Below, one piece after another: positions 45,191 to 55,148 of a stretch of DNA of 64,000 nucleotides (positions within the stretch are counted from its first letter, which is position 1; the number at the start of each line of letters is the position of its first letter). The translations under genes and the position numbers were made by a program. The DNA comes from Sphingomonas sp. NBWT7. GTDB lineage: Bacteria > Pseudomonadota > Alphaproteobacteria > Sphingomonadales > Sphingomonadaceae. The notes beneath the pieces were generated by a model. It saw nothing but the letters and a program-made list of their open reading frames with translations. It was not told the origin of the DNA and ran no database searches. The stretch lies in contig NZ_CP043639.1 of NCBI RefSeq assembly GCF_014217605.1, positions 2,841,001 to 2,905,000 of the forward strand, written 5' to 3'.

Positions 45191-45976
45191 ATGGCAACGA
45201 TAGCAACAGCACAAGTAACCGCCGGCGACGATCGGCGCTTCTTCTTCGTCTTTTCGGCGGCGATGGCCGTCACCAACGTCGTCGGCTTCGGTACGCAGTT
45301 CGCGCTTGGGCGATCGAGCTTCTCCGCGCCGCCGCTGGTCCATCTTCATGCGCTGGTCTTCTCTGGCTGGGTCGGGTTCTTCGTCCTTCAGGCCTGGCTC
45401 GTCGCCGATGGGCGGGTCGGGCGGCATCGCCGGCTCGGCTGGCTGGGGGCGGGATGGGCGGCGCTGATGGTGATCGTCGGCATCACCGCGACGGTAATGA
45501 TGGTGCGCGCAGGCCATGCGCCGTTCTTCTTTGTGCCCGGCTATTTCCTCGTCATGAACGCGCTCGGCGTGATGACCTTCGCCGGCCTGCTGTGGTGGGC
45601 GATCGCGCTGCGGCGGCGGACGCAATGGCATCGCCGGTTGGTGATGTGCGCGATGACCGCGATCATGGGGCCGGCATTCGGGCGGATCTTCCCCGCACCG
45701 CTGGTAATTCCGTGGGCGTCATGGTGCATCTTCGCCTGCATGATGCTGTTCCCGATCATCGGCATGATCCACGACCGCCGCCGTCATCACCGTGTGCATC
45801 CGGCCTGGTGGTCCGGCGTCACGATGCTGATCGGCATGCAGGTGACGATGGACGTCGTCGCGGTGACGCCGCTGGGGGCGGCGCTCTACGCCGCGGCAAC
45901 GCGCGGATCGCCCGGCGCGGCGGTTCCGCCGTTCGCTTATCCCCCATTTCCCGGACCGGCTACGCCGGCGACTTGA
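45191..45976 (+). CDS. Hypothetical seven-helix membrane protein
   Basis: A 261-residue inner-membrane protein with about seven hydrophobic segments (starting FFFVFSAAMAVTNVVGF, then LVHLHALVFSGWVGFFVLQ, LGAGWAALMVIVGITATVM, and so on). His residues sit in HLHAL, GRHRRLG and WHRRLV, on the pattern seen in DUF2306/DUF420-type or cytochrome-b561-like proteins, but I cannot prove haem binding. The C-terminus is Pro-rich (FAYPPFPGPATP). The start at 45191 (MATIATAQ) has GGGGGATTACC upstream. Stands 32 bases before nadA, so may be co-transcribed. Related hypotheticals are common in sphingomonads. Confidence 0.75.
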   Translation: MATIATAQVTAGDDRRFFFVFSAAMAVTNVVGFGTQFALGRSSFSAPPLVHLHALVFSGWVGFFVLQAWLVADGRVGRHRRLGWLGAGWAALMVIVGITATVMMVRAGHAPFFFVPGYFLVMNALGVMTFAGLLWWAIALRRRTQWHRRLVMCAMTAIMGPAFGRIFPAPLVIPWASWCIFACMMLFPIIGMIHDRRRHHRVHPAWWSGVTMLIGMQVTMDVVAVTPLGAALYAAATRGSPGAAVPPFAYPPFPGPATPAT

Positions 45977-46008
45977 TCGCGGGGCCGCCGCGGGCCATCT
46001 GCGTCCCC

Positions 46009-47007
46009 ATGGACCAGCCGCAGAACCTGAGGGGCGTCGATATCCGCGCCGAGATCGATCGCCTCCGCAAGGAGCGCAACGCGGTGATCTTGGCGCATTA
46101 CTATCAGAAGCCCGAGATCCAGGACATTGCGGACTTCGTCGGCGACAGCCTCGACTTGAGCCGCAAGGCGCAGGCGACCGATGCCGACGTCATCGCCTTC
46201 TGCGGCGTGCGCTTCATGGCCGAGACGGCGAAGATCCTCAGCCCACAGAAGACGGTGATTTTGCCCGACATGGATGCCGGCTGCAGCCTGGAGGACAGCT
46301 GCCCGCCCGAGCAGTTCGCGGCGTTCCGCCAGCAGCACCCCGACGCGATCGCGCTGACCTACATTAACTGCTCCGCGGCGGTGAAGGCGCTGTCCGACGT
46401 CATCGTCACCTCGTCCTCCGCCGAGAAGATCCTGTCTCAGATCCCCAAGGATCAGCCGATCATCTTCGGGCCGGACCGCAACCTTGGCGGGTATCTGGCA
46501 CGCAAGACCGGGCGTGAGCTCATCCTGTGGCCGGGCGTGTGCATCGTCCACGAGGCGTTCAGCGAGACCGAGCTGCTGAAGCTCAAGGCGCAGCATCCCG
46601 GCGCGCCCGTCGCCGCGCATCCCGAATGCCCGGCGGTGATCCTCGATCATGCCGATTATGTCGGGTCGACCAGCGGCATCCTTGCCTATGCCAAAGATTT
46701 TGCCGGCGACACGCTGATCGTCGCGACCGAGCCGCACATCATCCACCAGATGGAAAAGGCGCTGCCGAACAAGACCTTCATCGGTGCGCCCGGGGCGGAC
46801 GGCAACTGCAACTGCAATATCTGCCCCTACATGGCGCTCAACACGATGGAGAAGCTGTACGTCGCGCTGCGCGATCTCCAGCCCCGGATCGAGATGGACG
46901 AGGATTTGCGCGTCAGGGCGAAGAAGAGCCTCGACGCGATGCTGGCGATGGCGAGCGGCACGGTGGGCCTTGGCGATCTCGGCCCGGCCAAGGTGACGGG
47001 GGACTGA
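46009..47007 (+). CDS. nadA: Quinolinate synthase
   Basis: NadA condenses iminoaspartate with dihydroxyacetone phosphate to quinolinate in de novo NAD synthesis, using a [4Fe-4S] cluster. It has 332 residues. Signatures are ILAHYYQKPEIQDIADFVGD, GVRFMAETAKILSP, PDMDAGCSLEDSCP, and the cluster-region DGNCNCNICPYMALNT near the C-terminus. I choose the ATG at 46009 (MDQPQNLRGV); the frame is open further upstream but only through the 7-TM gene. nadB and nadC are not adjacent. A strong bidirectional hairpin follows. Confidence 0.95.
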   Translation: MDQPQNLRGVDIRAEIDRLRKERNAVILAHYYQKPEIQDIADFVGDSLDLSRKAQATDADVIAFCGVRFMAETAKILSPQKTVILPDMDAGCSLEDSCPPEQFAAFRQQHPDAIALTYINCSAAVKALSDVIVTSSSAEKILSQIPKDQPIIFGPDRNLGGYLARKTGRELILWPGVCIVHEAFSETELLKLKAQHPGAPVAAHPECPAVILDHADYVGSTSGILAYAKDFAGDTLIVATEPHIIHQMEKALPNKTFIGAPGADGNCNCNICPYMALNTMEKLYVALRDLQPRIEMDEDLRVRAKKSLDAMLAMASGTVGLGDLGPAKVTGD

Positions 47008-47011
47008 TCGA

Positions 47012-47044
47012 CCGGAAGCGCTTCCCGGACGGGAGCGCTTCCGG
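47012..47044. terminator. Bidirectional hairpin between convergent nadA and glmM
   Basis: CCGGAAGCGCT (47012-47022) pairs perfectly with AGCGCTTCCGG (47034-47044), and inside it CCCG (47024-47027) pairs with CGGG (47030-47033), giving about 15 pairs with one bulged T. It sits in the 43-base gap between the two stop codons and so likely serves both genes. Confidence 0.6.
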
Positions 47045-47050
47045 CGCCGC

Positions 47051-48391
47051 TCAGGCGGCGGCGCGTACCGCGTCGCAGATACGATCCACCACCGCCTCGA
47101 CCTGCGCCGCGTCGTCGCCTTCGGCCATGACGCGGATCACCGGCTCGGTGCCCGACGGGCGGATGACGAGGCGGCCGTTGCCCGACAGCTCGGCCTCCGC
47201 CGCGGCGATCGTATCGCGCACTTGCGGCGCGTCGAGCGGCTTGCCGCCGCGGGCGTATTTCACGTTCTTGAGCAATTGCGGCAACGGCTCGAAGCGGTGA
47301 AGCACCTCGCTCGCCGGCGCGCCGGCACGCTGCACCTCGGCGAGGATCTGGAGTGCCGCGACGAGCCCGTCGCCGGTGGTCCCGTGATCCGACAGGATGA
47401 TGTGCCCCGACTGCTCGCCGCCGACATTGTAGCCGCGCGTGCGCATCGCCTCGAGCACGTGGCGGTCGCCGACCGCGGTGCGTACGAGGCCGAGCCCCTG
47501 CGCCCCCAGATGCCGCTCGAGCCCGAGGTTCGACATCACCGTTGCGACCAGTCCGCCGCCGACCAAAGCGCCGCGCCGCGCATAGCCGGTGGCGATCGTC
47601 GCCATCAGTTGGTCGCCGTCGATCACGCGTCCCTGCTCGTCGACGACGATCAGGCGATCGGCATCGCCGTCGAGCGCGATGCCGAGCGCGGCGCCGCTCG
47701 CCACCACCGTTTCGGACAGCACCTGCGGCGCGGTCGATCCAACGCGGTCGTTGATGTTCTTGCCGTTGGGCTCGACGCCGACCGCAACGACCTCCGCGCC
47801 CAATTCCCACAAGGCCATCGGCGCGACCTGATAGGCGGCCCCGTTGGCGCAATCGACCACCACCTTCAGTCCGTCGAGCCGCGCGTCGGCGGGAAAGGTG
47901 GATTTGGCGAAGTGGATGTAGCGCCCGCGGGCATCCTCGACACGGCGCGCGCGGCCGATGTCGGCGGCGGCGGCGAGCGGCACGTCGCCGTCGATCAGCG
48001 CCTCGATCGCCATCTCCGCCTCATCCGACAGCTTGTAGCCGTCCGGGCCGAACAGCTTCAGTCCGTTGTCGGCATAAGGATTGTGGCTGGCGGAGATCAT
48101 CACGCCGATATCGGCGCGCATCGACTGCGTCAGCATCGCCACCGCCGGCGTCGGCAGCGGGCCGAGCAGCACCACGTCCATGCCCACCGCCGTGAACCCG
48201 GCGACCAGCGCATTCTCGAGCATATAGCCCGACAGGCGCGTGTCCTTGCCGATCACCACGCGATGACGATGATCGCCGCGGACGAAATAGGCGCCCGCCG
48301 CCATCCCGACCTTCATCGCCATTTCCGCCGTCATCGGCGAGATGTTGGTGAGACCCCGGATCCCGTCGGTGCCGAAATATTTGCGTGCCAC
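47051..48391 (-). CDS. glmM: Phosphoglucosamine mutase
   Basis: GlmM converts glucosamine-6-phosphate to glucosamine-1-phosphate on the way to UDP-GlcNAc for peptidoglycan and LPS. It has 446 residues, the usual length. The phospho-acceptor Ser102 is in [13 protein letters not shown], the Mg loop is DGDADR ([13 protein letters not shown]), and the substrate loops GGEQSGH and [12 protein letters not shown] are complete. The start is a GTG at 48391 ([13 protein letters not shown]) with GGAG five bases upstream; frames up to 48682 overlap the divergent transporter's coding region and are rejected. Confidence 0.95.
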   Translation of the reverse strand: MARKYFGTDGIRGLTNISPMTAEMAMKVGMAAGAYFVRGDHRHRVVIGKDTRLSGYMLENALVAGFTAVGMDVVLLGPLPTPAVAMLTQSMRADIGVMISASHNPYADNGLKLFGPDGYKLSDEAEMAIEALIDGDVPLAAAADIGRARRVEDARGRYIHFAKSTFPADARLDGLKVVVDCANGAAYQVAPMALWELGAEVVAVGVEPNGKNINDRVGSTAPQVLSETVVASGAALGIALDGDADRLIVVDEQGRVIDGDQLMATIATGYARRGALVGGGLVATVMSNLGLERHLGAQGLGLVRTAVGDRHVLEAMRTRGYNVGGEQSGHIILSDHGTTGDGLVAALQILAEVQRAGAPASEVLHRFEPLPQLLKNVKYARGGKPLDAPQVRDTIAAAEAELSGNGRLVIRPSGTEPVIRVMAEGDDAAQVEAVVDRICDAVRAAA

Positions 48392-48548
48392 TCGAATCTC
48401 CACGTCTTGCCGCGAAGGGCGCCGGCGATAGTTCGGCGCATCCCCCTTGCCGCGGCCTCGACCCTGCCGCACAACCTTTGGCGATAAGCTCTTGCCGAAC
48501 GGTGGACGCCGGAACAAGCCCGCCACCACGCCACGATCGAAAGCCGTC

Positions 48549-50806
<2,258 letters not shown>

Positions 50807-50810
50807 CGCA

Positions 50811-51647
50811 TCAGGCGCGTTTCAGCGCCCAGCGCAGGACGTTGCTCATGCCGCGCGCGCCGAGCCGGATCGCCGGCCGGCCGAACGCCGAGGGCGTGCG
50901 TCGGTGGAGCGCTGCGGCCCACGACGGGAGCAGGTCGATCCCCGCCGGCGCGACGAGCGACAGCGCCGCGTTCGTCACCGCGTCGGGTCCGGGCGCGAGC
51001 AGCGCGGTCGCAACGTCTCGCGTGCGATCGTCGAAGCGCAATTGCGGCCGGACGGCGCGATAATAAGCATCGACGTCGCGCCGCGTTTCGGGGACGTCTA
51101 TCGCGCCTAGGCGCCGTGCGATCGTCGCGACCTCGCGAAGATAGCGGTCCTGCATCGCGGCGGGGAAGCCGGGATCGCGATAGCGGACATAGGCGCGCAG
51201 GAAGCTGTCGACCTCGGCGACGTGGACCCATGTGAGCAGGGCGGGATCGTTCGCGTCGTACGGGGTGCCGTCGGGCAACGTACCCGAGACGTAATCGTGG
51301 ATCGCGCGAACCTTGCCGATCAGGCGTTCGGCGGCGGCGGTGCTGCCGAACGTGGTGACACTGATGAATTGCGCGGTACGGCGCAGCCGGCCGAGCCGAT
51401 CACGCCGGAAATCGCTATGGTCCCAAACGCCCGCAAGCGCGCGGGGATGCAGCATCTGGAGCAGCAGCGCGGAGACGCCGCCGATCATCATCGCGCTGAA
51501 ATCGGCGTGGACGCGCCACGCCGCCGATGCCGGTCCGAACAGCCCGTCGTCGCCGGGCGGGCGGGCAAGGTCGATCTCACCCGAACCGACGAGCGCACGG
51601 ATGCGCCCGCCGAGCTCTGCGCGAAGATCGGGCAGCACGATCGCCAC
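50811..51647 (-). CDS. Oxygenase MpaB family protein (DUF2236)
   Basis: A 278-residue all-helical protein of the DUF2236/latex-clearing family, whose characterised members bind haem b and oxidise isoprenoid chains or other substrates. Family marks are AAWRVHADFSAMMIGGVSALLLQMLHP (with the His of the predicted haem site), FRRDRLGRLRRTAQFISVTTFG and LTWVHVAEVDSFLRAYVRY. There is no signal peptide. Substrate unknown. Minus-strand gene located 11 bases downstream of the mucR stop, so probably in the same transcript. Confidence 0.85.
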   Translation of the reverse strand: MAIVLPDLRAELGGRIRALVGSGEIDLARPPGDDGLFGPASAAWRVHADFSAMMIGGVSALLLQMLHPRALAGVWDHSDFRRDRLGRLRRTAQFISVTTFGSTAAAERLIGKVRAIHDYVSGTLPDGTPYDANDPALLTWVHVAEVDSFLRAYVRYRDPGFPAAMQDRYLREVATIARRLGAIDVPETRRDVDAYYRAVRPQLRFDDRTRDVATALLAPGPDAVTNAALSLVAPAGIDLLPSWAAALHRRTPSAFGRPAIRLGARGMSNVLRWALKRA

Positions 51648-51658
51648 CCGCTACGCGC

Positions 51659-52183
51659 TTATTCCTCCTCGGCCGCCGCCGGTGCTGTGGCGGGTGCCGG
51701 CTTGCGGCCGCGCTTGGTGCCGGTCGTCTCCACTACGGCGTCCGCGCCCTTGCGCGACATGCCGGGCTTGCGGCCCAGACCGATCTTCTTCGCCATTGCA
51801 CGGCGCGCTTCCGAATAGGTTTCGGCGACCATCGGATAATCCGCCTTCAAACCGTAGCGCTGGCGATAATCAGCGGGACTCAGCCCGTGCCCGGCAAGGT
51901 GACGGCGCAACGTCTTGTAAGGCTTGCCGTCGATCATCGAAATGATGTGATCTTTTGACGCAAGTGACTTACGCACCGAAACTGCCGGCGCGTAATCTCC
52001 CACCGGCTCCTCGGTGCTCGCCGGTTCGCCGCCGCTTGCCAGCTGCGTTACGGCTTCATGCATCTTCTGCAGGAAACCCGGCACGTCGTCACCCGAAGCA
52101 CGCGTATTGGGATTTGACAGCCAAGCGATGGTAAGTTCGGTGGCGAGTTCGACGGCGTTAGTGTCCATTGTGTCCTCAGTCAT
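51659..52183 (-). CDS. MucR/Ros family transcriptional regulator, zinc cysteine replaced
   Basis: A 174-residue global-regulator type protein. The Ros/MucR domain (about residues 70-140) includes ASKDHIISMIDGKPYKTLRRH, GHGLSPADYRQRYGLKADYP and MAKKIGLGRKPG. In Ros the first zinc ligand is Cys (C-x2-C/D); here that position is Ser (IISMIDG) and only Asp and two His remain, so zinc binding may be weak or absent, as in some Mesorhizobium Ml homologs. The N-terminal region (oligomerisation) and an Arg/Ala/Pro-rich AT-hook-like tail (TKRGRKPAPATA) flank it. The start ATG at 52183 has AAAAAGGA eight bases upstream. Members control exopolysaccharide, motility and cell cycle. Confidence 0.9.
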   Translation of the reverse strand: MTEDTMDTNAVELATELTIAWLSNPNTRASGDDVPGFLQKMHEAVTQLASGGEPASTEEPVGDYAPAVSVRKSLASKDHIISMIDGKPYKTLRRHLAGHGLSPADYRQRYGLKADYPMVAETYSEARRAMAKKIGLGRKPGMSRKGADAVVETTGTKRGRKPAPATAPAAAEEE

Positions 52184-52210
52184 GCGACGATCCTTTTTTA
52201 TTTTATTATT

Positions 52211-52238
52211 TCTTTATCAGGACCGGTATTTCCGTCAA
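52211..52238 (-). promoter_or_regulatory. Putative sigma-70 promoter of mucR in an AT-rich block
   Basis: On the minus strand TTGACG (52238-52233) and TAAAGA (52216-52211) are separated by 16 bases, 28 bases before the mucR start. The surrounding 52190-52260 block is the least GC-rich stretch of the window. MucR proteins bind AT-rich DNA at their own promoter, so autoregulation is plausible. Confidence 0.4.
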
Positions 52239-52423
52239 CCTTATGACTTGATTAATACCAGTTAAGATTGCGAAAAATTGGCCGTTCTGGCCACGACATC
52301 AACAAAGTCGTTGAAATTGCGCATTAACGCGACGTGCCCCGCGTCCGGTTCACTTGGGCGCCATTGGCGCGCTCCGGCTGGCGCAAACTCGCCTATTGCG
52401 CAGTGCCGGGCTAGGGCGCGGCA

Positions 52424-53335
52424 ATGAAGCAAGCCGATCCATCGTTTCGCATGCCGGCCGGTCGCGCCTTTATCGTCGCGGCGGCCGGCATCGGATTGTT
52501 CTCCATCATGGATGCGGTGATGAAGGGGCTGGTGCTCGCGATCGGCGTGTACAACGCGATGTTGTGGCGATCGATCGCCAACGTCGCGCTGGGCGGTGTC
52601 GCATGGGGGATCGTCGGCTATCGGTGGCCGTCGCGTCGCGCGTTGCTGCTGCACGTCAGCCGCGGGCTCGTCACTTGCGCGATGGCACTGTTGTTCTTCT
52701 GGGGGCTGGCGCGCGTGCCGATGGCGCAGGCGATCGCGCTGTCGTACATCGCACCGATCCTCGCACTGCTGCTCGGCGCCTGGTGGCTGAAGGAACGGAT
52801 CACGCCGCGCGCGATCCTAGCGACCGGGGTGGCCTGCGCGGGGATCGCGACGATCTTCTTCGGTCAGTCGCGCGCCGAGCACGGCCCCGACGCGCTTGCC
52901 GGCGCGCTGGCGGTGCTGGCGTCGGCGATCCTCTACGCCGGCAATCTGATCCTGACGCGGCTGCAATCGCTGGCAGCGCGGCCGGCGGAGACGGCGTGCG
53001 TCCAGTCGATCGTCATCCTGATCCTGCTGGGCTGCGCCGCGCCGTGGCTGGCAGTGATCCCGCCAGTCGAGGCGCTGCCCGCGCTGCTGCTGGCGGCGTG
53101 TCTCGCGTTCGCCTCGATGATGATGCTGTCCTGGGCCTATGCGCACGGCGAGGCGGGCTATCTGGCGATGACCGAGTACACGTCGTTCATCTATGCTGCG
53201 GTGCTCGGTTATCTGGTGTTCGGCGAGCGCGTCGCGCCCTATACGCTGGCCGGCGCGGCGCTGATCGTGGCGGCCTGTGTCTATGCGGCGCGGCGTCGTG
53301 ATATCGCGGCGCAGACGCTGGAGCCCGTTGCATGA
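52424..53335 (+). CDS. DMT superfamily transporter (EamA)
   Basis: A 303-residue inner-membrane protein with ten helices in two EamA repeats. Repeat 1 contains LFSIMDAVMKGLVLA and LLFFWGLARVPMAQAIALSYI, repeat 2 contains VLASAILYAGNLILTRLQ and SWAYAHGEAGYLAMTEYTSF. Exports metabolites in other bacteria, substrate unknown. ATG at 52424. Coupled to the GNAT gene by an ATGA overlap. Confidence 0.88.
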   Translation: MKQADPSFRMPAGRAFIVAAAGIGLFSIMDAVMKGLVLAIGVYNAMLWRSIANVALGGVAWGIVGYRWPSRRALLLHVSRGLVTCAMALLFFWGLARVPMAQAIALSYIAPILALLLGAWWLKERITPRAILATGVACAGIATIFFGQSRAEHGPDALAGALAVLASAILYAGNLILTRLQSLAARPAETACVQSIVILILLGCAAPWLAVIPPVEALPALLLAACLAFASMMMLSWAYAHGEAGYLAMTEYTSFIYAAVLGYLVFGERVAPYTLAGAALIVAACVYAARRRDIAAQTLEPVA

Positions 53336-53814
53336 GCCTGTCGATCCGATCCGCCGCCGCCGACGATGTGGCAACGATCCTGCGCTTCATCCGCGAGCTT
53401 GCCGCTTATGAACGCGAACCCGACGCGGTCGAGACGACCGAGCCGATGCTGCACGCCGCGCTGTTCGGCGCGACGCCGGCGGCGGAGGCGATCGTCGCCG
53501 AGCGGGACGGCGCGCCGATCGGCTTCGCGCTGTTCTTCCACACCTATTCGACCTGGACCGGGCGGCGTGGGCTGTGGCTGGAGGATCTGTACGTGACGCC
53601 AGAGGCGCGGGGATCGGGCGCGGGCGGCAAGCTGCTTTCGGCGCTCGCGGCGCTTGCGCTCGATCGCGACTGTGCACGCCTCGAATGGTCGGTGCTCGAC
53701 TGGAACACGCCGGCGATCGATTTCTATCGCGCGAAGGGCGCACTGCCGCAGGACGAGTGGACGACGCAGCGGGTCACCGGCGCGGCGCTGCGCGCGCTGC
53801 CGGAGCGAGGCTGA
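53332..53814 (+). CDS. GNAT family N-acetyltransferase
   Basis: A 160-residue acetyltransferase of the GNAT fold, resembling spermidine/diamine and thialysine N-acetyltransferases. The acetyl-CoA loop is LYVTPEARGSGAGGKLLSAL (Q/RxxGxG/A), preceded by FHTYSTWTGRRGLWLEDL, which is typical of the diamine acetyltransferase clade. Followed by CARLEWSVLDWNTPAIDFYRA. Overlaps the exporter stop by four bases, so acetylation and export of a related amine is conceivable. Confidence 0.92.
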   Translation: MSLSIRSAAADDVATILRFIRELAAYEREPDAVETTEPMLHAALFGATPAAEAIVAERDGAPIGFALFFHTYSTWTGRRGLWLEDLYVTPEARGSGAGGKLLSALAALALDRDCARLEWSVLDWNTPAIDFYRAKGALPQDEWTTQRVTGAALRALPERG

Positions 53815-53913
53815 AATGGCGACGATGCGCTCGGTGACATCGGCGATCGGCGCCAAGGCGGCTCCGATGCGGCACGATGAACGCCGGTTCGCATTCGGCG
53901 GGCTAGCGCGCTG

Positions 53914-54231
53914 ATGGCGTGGGCGTGGCTGATCGTGGGCGGACTGTTCGAGGTGGGGTTCACCACCTGCCTGCGGCACGTCGACGGCTTTCGTCACCTC
54001 GGCTGGACCGCGGGATTCCTCGCGTCGGTGACGCTGTCGATGGGGCTGCTCGAATATGCCTCGCGCTCGATCGCGATGGGCACCGCCTATGCCGTGTGGG
54101 GCGGGATCGGCGCACTCGGCACGGTGCTGGTCGGGATCGCCTTCTACGGCGAGCCGGCGACGCCGGTGCGGATCGCGCTGATCCTGGGTGTGGTGCTGTG
54201 CATCGCGGGGCTGAAGCTGACCGCGCACTGA
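53914..54231 (+). CDS. Small multidrug resistance protein, SugE/Gdx-like
   Basis: A 105-residue four-helix exporter of the SMR family. The essential Glu is in AWLIVGGLFEVGFTT (Glu13). The GdxF/SugE-like sequence AYAVWGGIGALGTVLVGIAFYGE points to the guanidinium-exporting subfamily rather than Emr-type drug exporters. Antiparallel dimers swap guanidinium for protons. No guanidine riboswitch is evident in the 99 bases upstream. There is no other guanidine-related gene nearby. Confidence 0.86.
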   Translation: MAWAWLIVGGLFEVGFTTCLRHVDGFRHLGWTAGFLASVTLSMGLLEYASRSIAMGTAYAVWGGIGALGTVLVGIAFYGEPATPVRIALILGVVLCIAGLKLTAH

Positions 54232-54525
54232 CGACGGTCGATACCGGGGTGACCGATCGCACGCCGAGGCGTCGATCGGCACTGCAGTACAGCGCCCAAG
54301 CACCAGCCTTGCGATGGCCGACGGGGCGCGCTGCTCAAGGTCAACGTCGCTCCATCAACGGCCTTCGAAACGTGTAGCCGCGGGCGGCATGGCGACGATG
54401 AACGTCCGCCGCGTGGCTATGCGATCATGACGATTTCGCAGCGGTACTTGCCGCGCCGGGCGTGATGAGATCACCGCGCGCCGTCGCCCGATCACAGGCG
54501 GACGGCGCGCAGCACTTGGTGTGGC
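54232..54525. other. 294-base gap between convergent SugE-like and ppa genes
   Basis: I see no gene. Several short ATG frames lack ribosome-binding sites and codon bias. Its ppa-proximal end carries a 10-pair hairpin (54476-54510). Confidence 0.5.
54476..54510 (-). terminator. Hairpin downstream of ppa
   Basis: GCGCGCCGTC (54476-54485) and GACGGCGCGC (54501-54510) form a perfect ten-pair stem with a 15-base loop, 16 bases beyond the ppa stop. No U-run on the minus strand. Confidence 0.45.
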
Positions 54526-55104
54526 TCAGCCGCGGCCGGGCACGTCGTGATCGTGCGGCTCTTCGCCCTGCTTCTTGGCTTCGTTGTAGCGCTCGATCGC
54601 CTCCAGCGTGATCTGCCGCGCCTCTTCGGCGCCGCCCCACTTGCCGATGCGCACCCACTTCTTCTTCTCGAGATCCTTATAGTGGGTGAAGAAATGCTCG
54701 ATCTGCTCGAACACGATCTCGGGCATGTCCTCCTTCTCGCCGACCTTCGAATAATAGGGGAAGGTCTGGTCGACCGGCACGCAGACGAGCTTCTCGTCGC
54801 CGCCGGCCTCGTCCTCCAGGTTGAGCACCGCGATCGGACGCGCACGCACGACGCAGCCCGGGATGAACGGCGAGCGTGCGACGACCAGCGCGTCGAGCGG
54901 ATCGCCGTCGGGCGACAGCGTGTGCGGTACGAAGCCGTAGTTCGCCGGATAGCGCATCGGCGTGTGCAGGATGCGATCGACGAACAGCGCGCCCGACGCC
55001 TTGTCGAATTCATACTTCACCGGCTCGCCGCCCGTCGGCACTTCGATGATCACATTCAGGCTGTGCGGCGGGTTGTCACCCGTCGGTATCATGTCGATCC
55101 GCAT
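54526..55104 (-). CDS. ppa: Inorganic pyrophosphatase (soluble, family I)
   Basis: A 192-residue cytosolic enzyme that hydrolyses PPi to phosphate. Family I signature DGDPLDALVVA (three metal-binding Asp) is complete; YEFDKASGALFVDR and NYGFVPHT are also characteristic. Length is slightly over the E. coli enzyme (176) because of a charged C-terminal tail ending HDHDVPGRG. The start at 55104 (MRIDMIPTGD) has AAAGGACC upstream. The genome also codes for the membrane pump HppA; Ppa would compete with it for PPi. Confidence 0.95.
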   Translation of the reverse strand: MRIDMIPTGDNPPHSLNVIIEVPTGGEPVKYEFDKASGALFVDRILHTPMRYPANYGFVPHTLSPDGDPLDALVVARSPFIPGCVVRARPIAVLNLEDEAGGDEKLVCVPVDQTFPYYSKVGEKEDMPEIVFEQIEHFFTHYKDLEKKKWVRIGKWGGAEEARQITLEAIERYNEAKKQGEEPHDHDVPGRG

Positions 55105-55148
55105 GATGGTCCTTTATCCCCGTTTGATAAGTTGCATCGCGCCGCAGG

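Noticed and set aside
53915-54231. Guanidine riboswitch in front of the SugE/Gdx-like gene
   Set aside because: The 99-base upstream gap lacks paired ACGR-loop hairpins or a ykkC-like fold.
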